In this document: positions 38,366 to 47,601 of the stretch, piece after piece
How the letters are laid out: each line of letters begins with the position of its first letter
How positions within the stretch are numbered: position 1 is the first letter of the stretch
NCBI RefSeq assembly: GCF_014495685.1
Contig: NZ_JACTVI010000010.1
Coordinates: forward strand, 62,001-126,000
Direction: 5' to 3'
Origin: Streptomyces sp. TRM68367
GTDB lineage: Bacteria > Actinomycetota > Actinomycetes > Streptomycetales > Streptomycetaceae
Length of the DNA stretch: 64,000 nt
Made by a program: the position numbers and the translations under genes
Notes under the pieces: generated by a model
Databases searched by the model: none
The model's input: only the letters and a program-made list of their open reading frames with translations
Told to the model about the DNA's origin: nothing

Positions 38366-41300
38366 GCCCAGGTAGGGTTCGAAGTCCCAGTAGGGGCGGG
38401 TGCGCTGACGGGCCGAGATGGTGTGCGGGTGCTGGGCGCCGAGGGTACGGGTGAGGGCCAGCAGCCCGTCCTCCTCCAGCTTCCCGGCCTCCTCCTGCTC
38501 CCGCGCGGCCCGCAGATCCGCGGCCAGCGCCACCTGGCAGGACAGCGTGAGCGGATGCTCGTCGCCCAGCACGTGCCGGGCCCGGCGCAGCGTGTCCCGG
38601 CTCAGCTCGACGGCGTCGGCGATACGGCCGTTGAAGTTCCGTCCGCTGGCCGCGTTGAGGGCACAGCCCAGCACCCAGGGGTGGTCCGGGCCGAGCGTGG
38701 CGGTGAGGCCGGCCAGCGCGGACTCGAACATCGACAGCGCCTCGGCGCGCTCACCGGCGGCCTGCATGACGAGGCCGGTGTTGGAGAGCATGCCGGTGGC
38801 GACGGGGTGGGCGGGACCGAGCAGGGCGCGGTAGCCGGCCTCGGCCTCGCCGATGAGGTCCCGGGCTTGGGCGAGCTCGCCGTGTTCGCGGAGGAAGTTG
38901 CCGTAGTTGGTGAGGAACGACAGCGTGTAGTAATGCTCGCGGCCGTGCAGTTGGACGAGCTGGTCCAGGAGGCTGGCCATCGACGGCCCCACCTCCGGCG
39001 CGGGACCGCTCTCGCGACGGCGGCACATGGCCAGCTCGGCCCGTGCCGCCAGGGTCTGCGGATGCTGCGGCCCGAGCACCTGCACATGCAGCCGCACCAC
39101 CGGCTCCTGCCGGGCGAGCGCGTCCCGGTAACGGCCCAGCAGGCGCAGGCTGTGCGCGACGGCGTTGCCCGAGTTGAGCGTGGAGATGTGCCGGGCACGC
39201 TGCACGCTCTCGCGCCGGGCGAGGGTTTCCAGGTCGAGCTCCAGCGCCTCCGCGTACCTGCCCAGCAGCCGCAGGACGACGCCGAGATTGTGCCGGGCGA
39301 CCAGGGTCTGGGGCTCCTCCGGCCCGAGCAGCTGTTCGTTGCCCTCGACCACCTCGCGCTGCAGGTCGCACGACTCCTCGTACCGCCCGAGGTGCCGCAG
39401 GCCGGCCGCGATGGCGCTCATGCTCACCAGCTCGGCGAGCGGGTTGCTCCCGGGCGCCGCCCGCAGTCTGTCCAGGATGCCGCGGTGCAGTTCGTAGGCC
39501 TCGCGGAACCTGCCGCTGGCCCGCATCATGTTGCCCTCGTGCGTGGCCAGGTCGAGCATGGGCTGGTCCACGGGCTCCATGAACCGGGCCCAGCGGTCGC
39601 GGACCCGCCGGGCCAGCTCGAGACCGCTGTTGTACTCCCCGCTGCGGACGCAGTACCGCAGGCAGTTCACGACCAGTGCCTGGACCCGGGGCTGCCGGCT
39701 CTCCAACGCCCCGGAGGGCTCCAGGTGGGGCAGCAGCTCGGCGTACGTCGGCCAGGTCCTGCTGTCGACAGGATTGCCGGGGTCGGCCTCCGCGAGGAGA
39801 GTGCGGACCGCCCTGCGGTGCAGGGCACGGCCGTCTTCGCTGGTCAGCTTGGAGACGATGTCGTGGACGAGCCGGTGCATCTGCACCGACTCCTGGTGCG
39901 GTCCCGTCTCGGCAGCGAGCGGCCCGCGGGACTCGCGGCTGAGCACCGAGTAGTTGACCAGCGTGTCCAGGGCACGGGTCCAGGCGGGCAGGTCCGTGGC
40001 CATCCACCGCAGCTCCTGCGGCAGCTCGGCCCGCGGGTAGGCGCGGATGAGGCCGAGCGGGATGCGCCCGGGCGCGAACGAGGTGCACAGGCTCAGGATG
40101 TCGATGGCCTGCGGCTGAGTGCGGCGGAGCCGGTTGAGCAGTATCGACCAGGAAGTGAGGGACGACTACGGGAAGCCCTCGCCGGTGGTGGCGGGCTCGT
40201 CGACGGTGGTCAGCTTGCCCTCGCGCACCATCTGCAGATACTCGGACACCTCCATGCCCGATTCACCGAGCCAGGAGGCGGCCTGCACCAGCGGCAGCGG
40301 GACGTCCCCGAACTCGGCGGCCACCTCGTCGGCTTCCTGTGCGGTGATGTGCGAGGCGCGGCGCATCAGGTAGCCGGTGGACTCCGGGCGGAGGAAGGAC
40401 GGGACCTCAAGGACGTCGGTGTGCTCGCTCCAGCCCCGGTTCCGGGAGGTGATCAGCACGTGTCCGGGGCCCTGTGGGAGCAGCGCCGCAGCGCCCTCGG
40501 TATCGTCCCAGCCATCGAAGACGATCAGCCAGTTGGCGTACGGCTCAGCGCGCCGCAGAGCGTTGCGCACGGCGCGGATGCGTTCGCCCGGCTCGTTGCC
40601 GATGCGGAGGCCGAGTTCCGCGGCGAGTTCGCCGAGACGGTCGCGCTGGATGTTGCGGTCGTCGCTGTTGACCCACCACACCAGGTCGTAGTCGGTGCTG
40701 AAGCGGTGCGCGTACTCGGCGGCCAGCTGCGTCTTGCCGATGCCGGACATGCCGACGAGCGTGCAGGCGGCGGCTCCGCGCTCGGCGTCGGCAAGGCGCT
40801 GGTGGATGACGTTGAGCAGGTCGTCGCGTCCCGTGAAGCGCGGGTTGCGGCGCGGCACCTCGCCCCAGATCTCACAGCGGGTGTCGGGGTAACGGACCCG
40901 GCCCGGCACGGCCCGTGGATTCCTCAGGCGCTCCAGCCCGAGCCGGCTCAGCAGCCGCTCCTCGGCGGCCTCCTCGTTCACTCCCCACAGGCTGGCCGGT
41001 TCGAGGACGGCGGTGGCCGGGAGCAACGGCCGGTTGGTGAGGTTGACGGCGGTGAAGCGGTCGGCGTGCGCGGCGACGAAGCCGCGCAGCACGTCGTTCC
41101 ATTCGCCCGCCGGGCGCGGACCCAGTTCGAAGAACCAGTCGTTGAGAACGAGGAGCACTCTCCCGCTGGCCAGCAGCAGGTCGCCGAGCGAGTCCTCCAG
41201 CGACACCTCGCGGGGCGGATCCCAGCGCTGCAGGGTGGCCCGGTGGCCTTGGCGCTCCAGGCAGTGGGCGATCCATGCCGCCCACGAGCGATGATACCCC

Positions 41301-41368
41301 GGGAAGACCACGAGGAAGTGCTCGGACACCGCCGCTCCGCCGCCGGCCGGCCTGCGCTGTTCCGCCAT
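38363..41368 (-). pseudogene. FxsT-like TIR/NB-ARC/TPR protein interrupted by an in-frame TAG
   Basis: One frame of about 1001 codons from ATG 41368 (GGGAG upstream) to TAA 38363, broken only by TAG at 40166-40168 (codon 401). Before it: a TIR-like domain (16-140; 'SEHFLVVFPGYHRSW', 'EWNDVL'), then NB-ARC with Walker A 'GMSGIGKT' (206-213), Walker B 'NWLIVFDGWDD', 'HVLITSRN' and a 'PLPLV' GLPL-like motif. After it, coding resumes without shift ('SSLTSWSILLNRLRR...IDILSLCTSFAPGRIPL') into winged-helix and kinesin-light-chain-type TPR repeats ('LGPQHPQTLAAR'). The intact architecture is that of the 'FxSxx-COOH system tetratricopeptide repeat protein'. The downstream part lacks its own ribosome site. 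A nonsense mutation (e.g. CAG to TAG), sequencing error or readthrough are options. Confidence 0.82.
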
Positions 41369-41449
41369 CGCCGCTCCCAGTTCCCGCGGCTGTCTCCCTG
41401 CCGGACAGCCACAAAACACAACGTAACGCAATTGGTCATCCGCGGAGAG

Positions 41450-42733
41450 TTACCCCACCTGGCAGGCCGCACCGCCGAGACTTCTGTGGTAAGTGGCCAT
41501 GTTATGGACGAACTCCCTTCCAGCAGAGGTCAGTTCATCGGATTCGCGCAGGATCGACAAGGCCTCCCCGACTCCCTCCCAGTGGGCCTCGAAACGCTCC
41601 TCGGCACGCCGCCGCCAGGCCGGCGAAGAGGCGGGAGCGACCCTGGCCCGCCGCCACAGGTCCAGCAGCGCCAGATGCGCGTACGCCCCTTGCAGCACTC
41701 CGGGGACGGGGCGTGGATCGCGCCGCCACGCCACCGGGTGCAGGGTGCCGCCGCCGGGCCGGCACAGCGGGGCCATCTCGTCGAAAGCGGCCAGCTTGGT
41801 GTGCTGTGTCTCGTGCACCAGCAGCTCCGCCAGGTCCCGCGGGTCGGCGGGCAGCTGGGCCAGCACGGCGCCGGGGGCGGTCCGCAGCGTGGCACTGGTC
41901 GGTACGCCGATGTGTACCGGGGACGCCAGCGGCACGACGGCGCGCACCAGCGCCGTGGTCTCGGCGGCGCGGCCGGGATCGGCCACCGCCAGGAGGGCCT
42001 GAGCCGTACGCCACCGCGCGGCCCAGGCGGGGTGGCCGGAGTGCGTGCGCTCGGCCGCGGGCAGGGCCGCCGGGCCGATCCCGCCCGGCGGCACCCGGTG
42101 GGGATCCAGGTCGTCGAGGACGGCTCCCCCGCCGGACAGCGCCCGCAGTCCCGTCCAGGACAGGGAGCCGTGCGGTCGGTTTCGCGGGTCGGCCCCCTCA
42201 GGCATCGCACGGGCCAGCGCGACACTGCCGCCCGCGTCGTCCGTGATCCGTACGGCCCTGGTGTCCCCGCTCAGCCGGATCCGGCGCGCGGGGCAGCGCA
42301 GCAGACCGAGGCCGGGCAGGGACAGGGTGTCCGACGGCAGCGTGCTCGTGATGTCGAACCGGCAGCCCGCGCGGACGGCGGCGGCGACGGCCACGCCGCC
42401 CAGCCGGGCGAGGTGCTCTTCGAAGAGCGGGCCGTCGGGCGCGGCAAGGGCCTCGGCCAGCCAGGCGCCCGTCATCGGGTAGTCGACGACGTCCCGGACC
42501 ACGGCGGCGTCGGTGTGTTCCGCCCGCTCCAGCAGAGTCCAGTCCGCCTCGAAGCGGCGGCGCACCACGGACTGCAGGGCGGTGCGCCGCCGTTCGACCC
42601 GGACGAGCAGGGACTTGAGCAGCAGCAGCCTGCGGGTGTGGAGCGCGGCCCGCAGTGCCGTGGTGGCCGCGGGCAGTGGCCGGGTGCGGGCCAGTTCCGT
42701 GAACACCTCGGTGGAGACGGGTACGGCGGTCAC
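41450..42733 (-). CDS. aKG-HExxH-type peptide beta-hydroxylase (HEXXH motif protein)
   Basis: 427 residues from GTG 42733, overlapping the precursor-like gene by GTGA. The hallmark 'ELLVHETQHTKL' (His307, Glu308, His311) and the downstream 'AWRRDPRPVPGVLQGAYAHLALLDLW' define the HEXXH/aKG-HExxH group found fused to or beside FxsB radical-SAM maturases. These enzymes are not zinc peptidases; the HExxH is thought to bind iron for 2-oxoglutarate-dependent side-chain hydroxylation of RiPP precursors. Here it is stand-alone. No radical-SAM gene is present in the window, so the peptide may be hydroxylated only, or the maturase is encoded elsewhere. Confidence 0.85.
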   Translation of the reverse strand: MTAVPVSTEVFTELARTRPLPAATTALRAALHTRRLLLLKSLLVRVERRRTALQSVVRRRFEADWTLLERAEHTDAAVVRDVVDYPMTGAWLAEALAAPDGPLFEEHLARLGGVAVAAAVRAGCRFDITSTLPSDTLSLPGLGLLRCPARRIRLSGDTRAVRITDDAGGSVALARAMPEGADPRNRPHGSLSWTGLRALSGGGAVLDDLDPHRVPPGGIGPAALPAAERTHSGHPAWAARWRTAQALLAVADPGRAAETTALVRAVVPLASPVHIGVPTSATLRTAPGAVLAQLPADPRDLAELLVHETQHTKLAAFDEMAPLCRPGGGTLHPVAWRRDPRPVPGVLQGAYAHLALLDLWRRARVAPASSPAWRRRAEERFEAHWEGVGEALSILRESDELTSAGREFVHNMATYHRSLGGAACQVG

Positions 42734-43005
42734 CTGCCGGAGCCCTGACCCCGTAAGGATCCTCCACGACCGGCCGAAAACGCATGCCTCGAGCGCCCTC
42801 CCTTCGAGTCGTCGGGCTCGGAGGGCCCGTACCAGACCTTCCGCAGCCCGTCGGCCTCCGCCAGTGTCCGCTCCACCGCCGCGATGAGTGCCGGGTCGTC
42901 CATGGCACGCAATGTCCGCAGGTCGACGTCGGCGAGGTCGGGCAGGGGCGCAGTCCGTCCGGCGTGCTCGCCAGGCCCGGACCCCCAGTTCCGCTGCTCC
43001 GCCAC
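42730..43005 (-). CDS. Small FxSxx-precursor-like peptide (candidate RiPP precursor)
   Basis: 91 residues from GTG 43005, with an excellent GGAGGAG ribosome site 6 bp upstream; a longer frame to 43098 has none. The middle 'APLPDLADVDLRTLRAMDD' followed by 'PALIAAVERTLAEADGLRKVWYG' matches the leader type of FxSxx-COOH precursors, as do its position before the hydroxylase and its size. The C-terminal core 'RSRHAFSAGRGGSLRGQGSGR' is basic and lacks the terminal FxSxx. Either the substrate class differs or the end has been altered. A one-base shift would give a different tail (MRFRPVVEDPYG...), so the true C-terminus deserves checking. Confidence 0.68.
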   Translation of the reverse strand: MAEQRNWGSGPGEHAGRTAPLPDLADVDLRTLRAMDDPALIAAVERTLAEADGLRKVWYGPSEPDDSKGGRSRHAFSAGRGGSLRGQGSGR

Positions 43006-43094
43006 CTCGGCTCCTCCCTGCCTACGCCTGCCCCGCACAGCCGCAACGGCTGCCCAGTTCTTCCCGAGAGCCCGGAAACAGAAACCCGACCAGA

Positions 43095-46000
43095 TCAACT
43101 CAGGTCAACATCGACCAAGTCGGGCCAACTCTGCGCCCACGCGTACCAAGGCGGCGCCATCCGCCTCCACGCCTCCTCCGGCAGCCCGCTCCCGGCGGGC
43201 GGCGAAGCCGGTTCGGCGTCGAGTTCCGCCACCCGGCGCCGCGTCAGCTCGACGTCCTGCCAGTCCACCTCCCGCAGCGCACCGCCGAGCCGCTGCCACT
43301 GGTCCTGGGCTGCTCGGTAGCTCGCGCGGGCCGCGCTGGGCCGCCCCAGGAGAACGAACACCGCGCCGCACCCGTGCCGCGCCCGTGCCGCCGTCACCGA
43401 CCCCGGCTCGTCACCGTACGCCTCCCGGGCCTCGCGCTCGGCGCTCTCGTAGGCCTGGAGCGCCTCGCCGAGCACCGGCGCGCCCGCCCGGTGCCACCCC
43501 TCCAGCCGTACCCGTCCCAGCTGCAGCCACGCCTCGGCCCGCACCCCGGCGTCCGCCGCCGCGCGCACCGCCTGGCCCAGCAGGTGCCGGCTCTCGAACA
43601 GGTCCGGCAGAAAGCCCACGTGCCGGAAGCGCTGCGCCAGCGCGCTGCCGACGAGCCCCTGCAGCCTGCCCCGCTGCGCGGACCGTGCGGGCAGGGCCTT
43701 CAGGGCTTCGCGCAGGACGTTCTCGGCCCGGTCGACCATCCGCGCGCCGTCCCGCCGTGAGGCGCGCCTGAGCAGGGACTCGCCCCAGGCGATGAGGAGG
43801 TCGCAGCGCCGGAGGCTGTCGGCCGGGGCGAGCATGGCGGCCGTCTCGTACGCCTCGTCGGCCTCCCGGGGCTCGCCCGTCGCGTCGTGGAAGGCCGCCC
43901 GGGCGGCGAGGCAGGGCAGTCTCAGGTCCGGATCGTCGCCCGCGGCCCGCTCCGCCCGCAGGAGCGCCTCGCGGGTCTCCGCCCCGTCCGCTCCGGCACC
44001 GCGCAGCGCCCGCGCCAGGTCCAGGAATGCCGGGCTGCGTATGGCGTCGGAGGTGTTGGAGGCGTCCAACAGCGCGCAGGCTTCCCGCAGTTCGGGAACC
44101 GACTCGCCCGGGCGGCCCAGGTCGAGCAGGAGCCGGCCGCGGCGCAGCAGCCGCGAGCGGTGGGCGGTGGCCCAGAGCTCCCCCGTCCGGTCCGCGTCAC
44201 GGTGGGCCCTGTCCTGGCCGCCGTCGTCCTGGCCTCGGGCGCCGCCGTCCTGCCCGCTGCCGTGTCCGCCGTGCCGGGGGACCTCGCCCCCGGTGCCGCC
44301 GCCGTGCCGCTCGCCAGGCCGGGCATCGCCCTCGATACCGCCCTGCCGTTCCCCGTAGGCCCCTGGCCCGTACGCCTCCCGGCCAGTGACGGCCGGCCAG
44401 GGCGGCGTGCCGGGGGCCAGGACGTCGAGCGCGGCCGTCAGCTGGTCCCGGTCACCGGTCAGCCGCCACACCTCGTGCCGGGCGGCGGCCAGTTCGAGCG
44501 CCGCCGCCGCCTGCTCGACGGTGTCGTCCGGTGCCGCGCGGTGGGCCGCGGCGAGTGCCTCGACGGCGGCCAGCAGCAGGTGCGCACGGCGGCCGCCGGC
44601 GCGGGCCGACGCAGTACCCGCCTCGGCGCGCAGCACCCGGCCGAGCACGAGGTGGGCCCGTACGCCGTCGTCCTCGGCCGGTGCTCGGCCGCGCACGGCG
44701 GCCTCGGCCTGTTGCCGCGCCCGGTGCAGCACCTCCGGATCGGCCAGGCTCTGCCACTGGCCGAGCAGCCGCTCCGCCTCCGCGAGGGGCTCGGGCGTCA
44801 CGAGGTCGGGCAGGTAGAAGCGCAGGACCCGGGCGGGGATGCGGGCGAAGAGTTCGGTCTCGACACCGCCGGCGCCCTGCGGGCCGGTGTCGTCGGTGAC
44901 CGGTCCGGGACCGGAGGCGGGGTCGTGGTCGGCGAGGCGGGCGGCGGCGAGCGCGGCGAAGTTGCGGGTGCTCTTGCCGAACCGGCGTTCGACATAGGCG
45001 GAGCAGTGCTTGAGGACCAGCCCGGCGGTGTCCTGGTCGAGGGAGCTGAGCAGCAGGTCCTGCACCCGGCCGGGGTAGGCGAAGCAGGGCTGCTCGTCCG
45101 TGCCGGGCAGTTGCCGCAGGAGGCCGCCGAGCAGCACCTCGGCCAGCTCCATGGGGCCGGTGTCCGGGAGCATGGCGCGCTGCACGAGCTGCATGACGGG
45201 CAGGGTCAGCGGGGCTGCCGCGAGGTACACGGCAAGGCGGAGCGCGCCGGGCGAGGCGGTCGCGCGGAAGGCTCGCAGCAGGTCGTCGTCGAGGCGCGGG
45301 GCCGCGGCGGCAGGCGCGGGGTTGAGGGGTGCGGCGCCGGGCACCGTCCAGGCGGCCCAGGCCCGCTCGCTGGTCGGGCCCGTCCCGGACAGCAGGCGTG
45401 CCCAGGTCTCGATTGCCTCCGGGGTCGGCTGGAGCACGGGCACGGGGCGGGCGCCGGTCGCCCGTCCGTCCCAGGGCTCCTCGTCGGGCAGGAAGCCGAC
45501 GCGGCCGCCCAGTTCGGCCGGCCGCACGAGCAGTCCGGGCTCGGCGGGCAGCGCCGTACGGCCCCACAGGCGGGGCGGCAGGGGCTGGACCACGGCCAGG
45601 GGCGAGGCGCGTGGCCAGTCGTGCAACAGCCGCTGGGCGGCGCCGCTCTGCCACAGAGGCCCCACGCAGTCGCTGATCACGAAGGTGAGGCAGCGCCCCG
45701 ACGGGTCGTGCAGTTCGTGGGGCGGGCGCCGCCGGGTGCGCCGGCCGGGCCCGGCGGTCGTGCCGACGACGGGGGCGCCCGACGCGTCGGCGTACAGGTG
45801 GTGGACCCGGACACTGGCGAACGCGCCCGACTGCTGGCAGGCCTGCCGCAGTTCCTCGACCATCTGGCCCCATACGGCCATGGCCGGGCCGGTGTCCATC
45901 AGCAGCTGGATGTCGCAGCGGTGGCGGCGGCCGGCGCCCGGAACGGGCAGGACGATCCCGCTCGCGGCGGCCCGCTCGGCGGTCGCCTCCTCGTCGATCC

Positions 46001-46427
46001 GGTCGTCCGGTGGCGCCGTGGCGGTGACCCGGTAGCGGCCCAGCATGCGCAGGGCCTTCTCCAGGCCAAGCAGGCCGGGCAGTGCGGTGGCGGCGGGGGC
46101 CCGCACCGGAAAGGCGGCGTTGCCGCCGTCGCTGTGCGGGTGACCGGTGCCGCCCGGAATGTGCAGGGGTACGGCGCCGGCGGGAGGGCCCGCGACCGGC
46201 TGCGGCGCGCTGTCCGTGCCCCGCTCGACCGGGGGCTTCGGCCGGGCGTCGGACGGCTGCCCGGGCGGCGCTGCCGGGGCGGGCCCGGGCCGGCCAGGGG
46301 CCTGGTGCGGCCGTGCCGGGCCAATCCGCAGGGCGAGCCAGACCGCGTCCGCCAACTCCTCGGCGGTGAGGTCGAGGCCGGCCCGGCCCAGCCTGCGGAC
46401 CAGTTCGTCCAGCTGCCTGCCTCGCAT
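43095..46427 (-). CDS. SAV_2336-type vWA-like / TPR protein
   Basis: 1110 residues, 7 bp after the MoxR gene. The N-terminal 'LDELVRRLGRAGLDLTAEELADAVWLAL' is typical of SAV_2336 proteins, followed by a disordered Pro/Gly segment (38-115). Then comes a vWA-like region with 'HRCDIQLLMDTGPAMAVWGQMVEEL' and 'RCLTFVISDCVGPLW', a helical regulatory region, and C-terminal TPR-like repeats interrupted by a roughly 65-residue Gly/Asp/Arg/His-rich low-complexity insertion (around 770-835). The last residues, 'SWPDLVDVDLS', echo the 'LPDLADVDL' motif of the next gene's peptide. It is probably the vWA partner of the MoxR ATPase. Confidence 0.82.
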   Translation of the reverse strand: MRGRQLDELVRRLGRAGLDLTAEELADAVWLALRIGPARPHQAPGRPGPAPAAPPGQPSDARPKPPVERGTDSAPQPVAGPPAGAVPLHIPGGTGHPHSDGGNAAFPVRAPAATALPGLLGLEKALRMLGRYRVTATAPPDDRIDEEATAERAAASGIVLPVPGAGRRHRCDIQLLMDTGPAMAVWGQMVEELRQACQQSGAFASVRVHHLYADASGAPVVGTTAGPGRRTRRRPPHELHDPSGRCLTFVISDCVGPLWQSGAAQRLLHDWPRASPLAVVQPLPPRLWGRTALPAEPGLLVRPAELGGRVGFLPDEEPWDGRATGARPVPVLQPTPEAIETWARLLSGTGPTSERAWAAWTVPGAAPLNPAPAAAAPRLDDDLLRAFRATASPGALRLAVYLAAAPLTLPVMQLVQRAMLPDTGPMELAEVLLGGLLRQLPGTDEQPCFAYPGRVQDLLLSSLDQDTAGLVLKHCSAYVERRFGKSTRNFAALAAARLADHDPASGPGPVTDDTGPQGAGGVETELFARIPARVLRFYLPDLVTPEPLAEAERLLGQWQSLADPEVLHRARQQAEAAVRGRAPAEDDGVRAHLVLGRVLRAEAGTASARAGGRRAHLLLAAVEALAAAHRAAPDDTVEQAAAALELAAARHEVWRLTGDRDQLTAALDVLAPGTPPWPAVTGREAYGPGAYGERQGGIEGDARPGERHGGGTGGEVPRHGGHGSGQDGGARGQDDGGQDRAHRDADRTGELWATAHRSRLLRRGRLLLDLGRPGESVPELREACALLDASNTSDAIRSPAFLDLARALRGAGADGAETREALLRAERAAGDDPDLRLPCLAARAAFHDATGEPREADEAYETAAMLAPADSLRRCDLLIAWGESLLRRASRRDGARMVDRAENVLREALKALPARSAQRGRLQGLVGSALAQRFRHVGFLPDLFESRHLLGQAVRAAADAGVRAEAWLQLGRVRLEGWHRAGAPVLGEALQAYESAEREAREAYGDEPGSVTAARARHGCGAVFVLLGRPSAARASYRAAQDQWQRLGGALREVDWQDVELTRRRVAELDAEPASPPAGSGLPEEAWRRMAPPWYAWAQSWPDLVDVDLS

Positions 46428-46434
46428 CCGGTCC

Positions 46435-47445
46435 TCACCTCGGCCGGTCGAGCGGCTGCATGAGCATGTCCGCGATCCGCTCCCGGGTGAGGCGTTCCGC
46501 GTGGGGGGCGTGCTGGGTGAGGAAGAGCGCGTTGAGGAGCTGGTCGGCGGCGACGACCTCGCCCGGTTCCCGGTCGAGGAACCGGGCGATCAGATCGCGG
46601 CCCGCTTCGACCCCCTCAGCGCCGAGGTGCGCCTCGGCCATGGCGGTGAGCTGGTCCTCGCCGGGCGGTTCCAGTTCCAGCTGAATACAGCGCCTGAGGA
46701 GGGGAGCGGGGAAGTCGCGTTCGCCGTTGGACGTCAGGACGATCACAGGGAAGCTGGTGCAGGCGACGCGTCCGCCGTGCACGGCGACCCGCCCTCCGTC
46801 GTGGGTGAGCACCTCGACGACGGGCTCGCGGTCGGCGACGCGCTCCAGCTCCGGGATGCCGAACTCGCCTTCCTCCAGGGTGTTCAGCAGGTCGTTGGGC
46901 AGATCCAGGTCGCTCTTGTCGAGTTCGTCGATCAGCAGGACGCGGGGTGTCCGTGCGGGCAGCAGCGCGGTGCCGAGCGGCCCCAGCCGGACGTACGCCC
47001 CGATGCCGGCCGCGGCGCCCGGCTCGGCACCCTGGGCCCGCTCCAGCTGGACGTCCTGGAGGCGGCCGATGGCGTCGTAGCGGTACAGGCCGTCCTGCAG
47101 CGTGGTCCGGCTGACGATCGGCCAGCGCAGCACCCGGCCGAGACCCAGCTCGTGGGCGACCGCGTAAGCGAGGGTGGACTTCCCGGTGCCCGGGTTGCCG
47201 GTGACGAGGAGCGGGCGGCGCAGGTAGAGAGCGGCGTTGACGGCGTCGACCTCGGCGGGCCGGGGCGCGTAGTTCTCCACGAGGCGGCGCCGGACACCGA
47301 GCCGGCGGGCGCTGCTGGGATCCTCCGGCCCGATCTCCGGGCGATCCTGTGCCGCCGCGAAGTCCCGCCAGGGCGGCGGCGCGGGTAACCGCCGGACACC
47401 GTCGTGCGGCTGACCCACTCCGCGGTAGATCCGCCAGTCGTTCAC
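46435..47445 (-). CDS. MoxR-type AAA+ ATPase
   Basis: 336 residues from GTG 47445 with GGGAGGAG upstream. Walker A is 'LLVTGNPGTGKSTLAYAVA', Walker B 'RVLLIDELDKSDLDLPNDLLNTLEEGEFGIPEL', sensor 1 'FPVIVLTSNGERDFPAPLLRRCIQLELEP' with the arginine finger. MoxR ATPases act as chaperones that activate vWA-domain partners or metalloenzymes. The gene order with VMAP-C/trypsin upstream and SAV_2336 downstream matches the ternary vWA-MoxR-VMAP conflict systems described by Aravind and colleagues. Confidence 0.93.
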   Translation of the reverse strand: MNDWRIYRGVGQPHDGVRRLPAPPPWRDFAAAQDRPEIGPEDPSSARRLGVRRRLVENYAPRPAEVDAVNAALYLRRPLLVTGNPGTGKSTLAYAVAHELGLGRVLRWPIVSRTTLQDGLYRYDAIGRLQDVQLERAQGAEPGAAAGIGAYVRLGPLGTALLPARTPRVLLIDELDKSDLDLPNDLLNTLEEGEFGIPELERVADREPVVEVLTHDGGRVAVHGGRVACTSFPVIVLTSNGERDFPAPLLRRCIQLELEPPGEDQLTAMAEAHLGAEGVEAGRDLIARFLDREPGEVVAADQLLNALFLTQHAPHAERLTRERIADMLMQPLDRPR

Positions 47446-47601
47446 CTTGGGCTCCTCCCGGCTCTGGTGATCATGCAGCGGGCCCGGGCCGTTCGACGTA
47501 CGACGTTACCTCCCGGCAGCCGGGCCTGCCGAGTTTCAAGGGCGCCCGGCATCGCTTCCGGCCGACGAACGCCCGTCCTGGGAAGAAGGGTTGACAAGGC
47601 A

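Noticed and set aside
41768-41820. HExxH as a zinc metallopeptidase
   Set aside because: The surrounding family context (DPRP and distal His, coupling to a precursor-like peptide) fits the aKG-HExxH hydroxylase group, not peptidases.
38423-42748. 1441-codon plus-strand frame across the FxsT/HExxH genes
   Set aside because: Low-complexity Gly/Arg/Gln composition; the minus strand carries clear NB-ARC, TPR and HExxH motifs with ribosome sites.
43887-46463. 858-codon plus-strand frame opposite the SAV_2336 gene
   Set aside because: Gly/Arg/Ala-rich with no domain; the opposite strand has coupled genes and family motifs.
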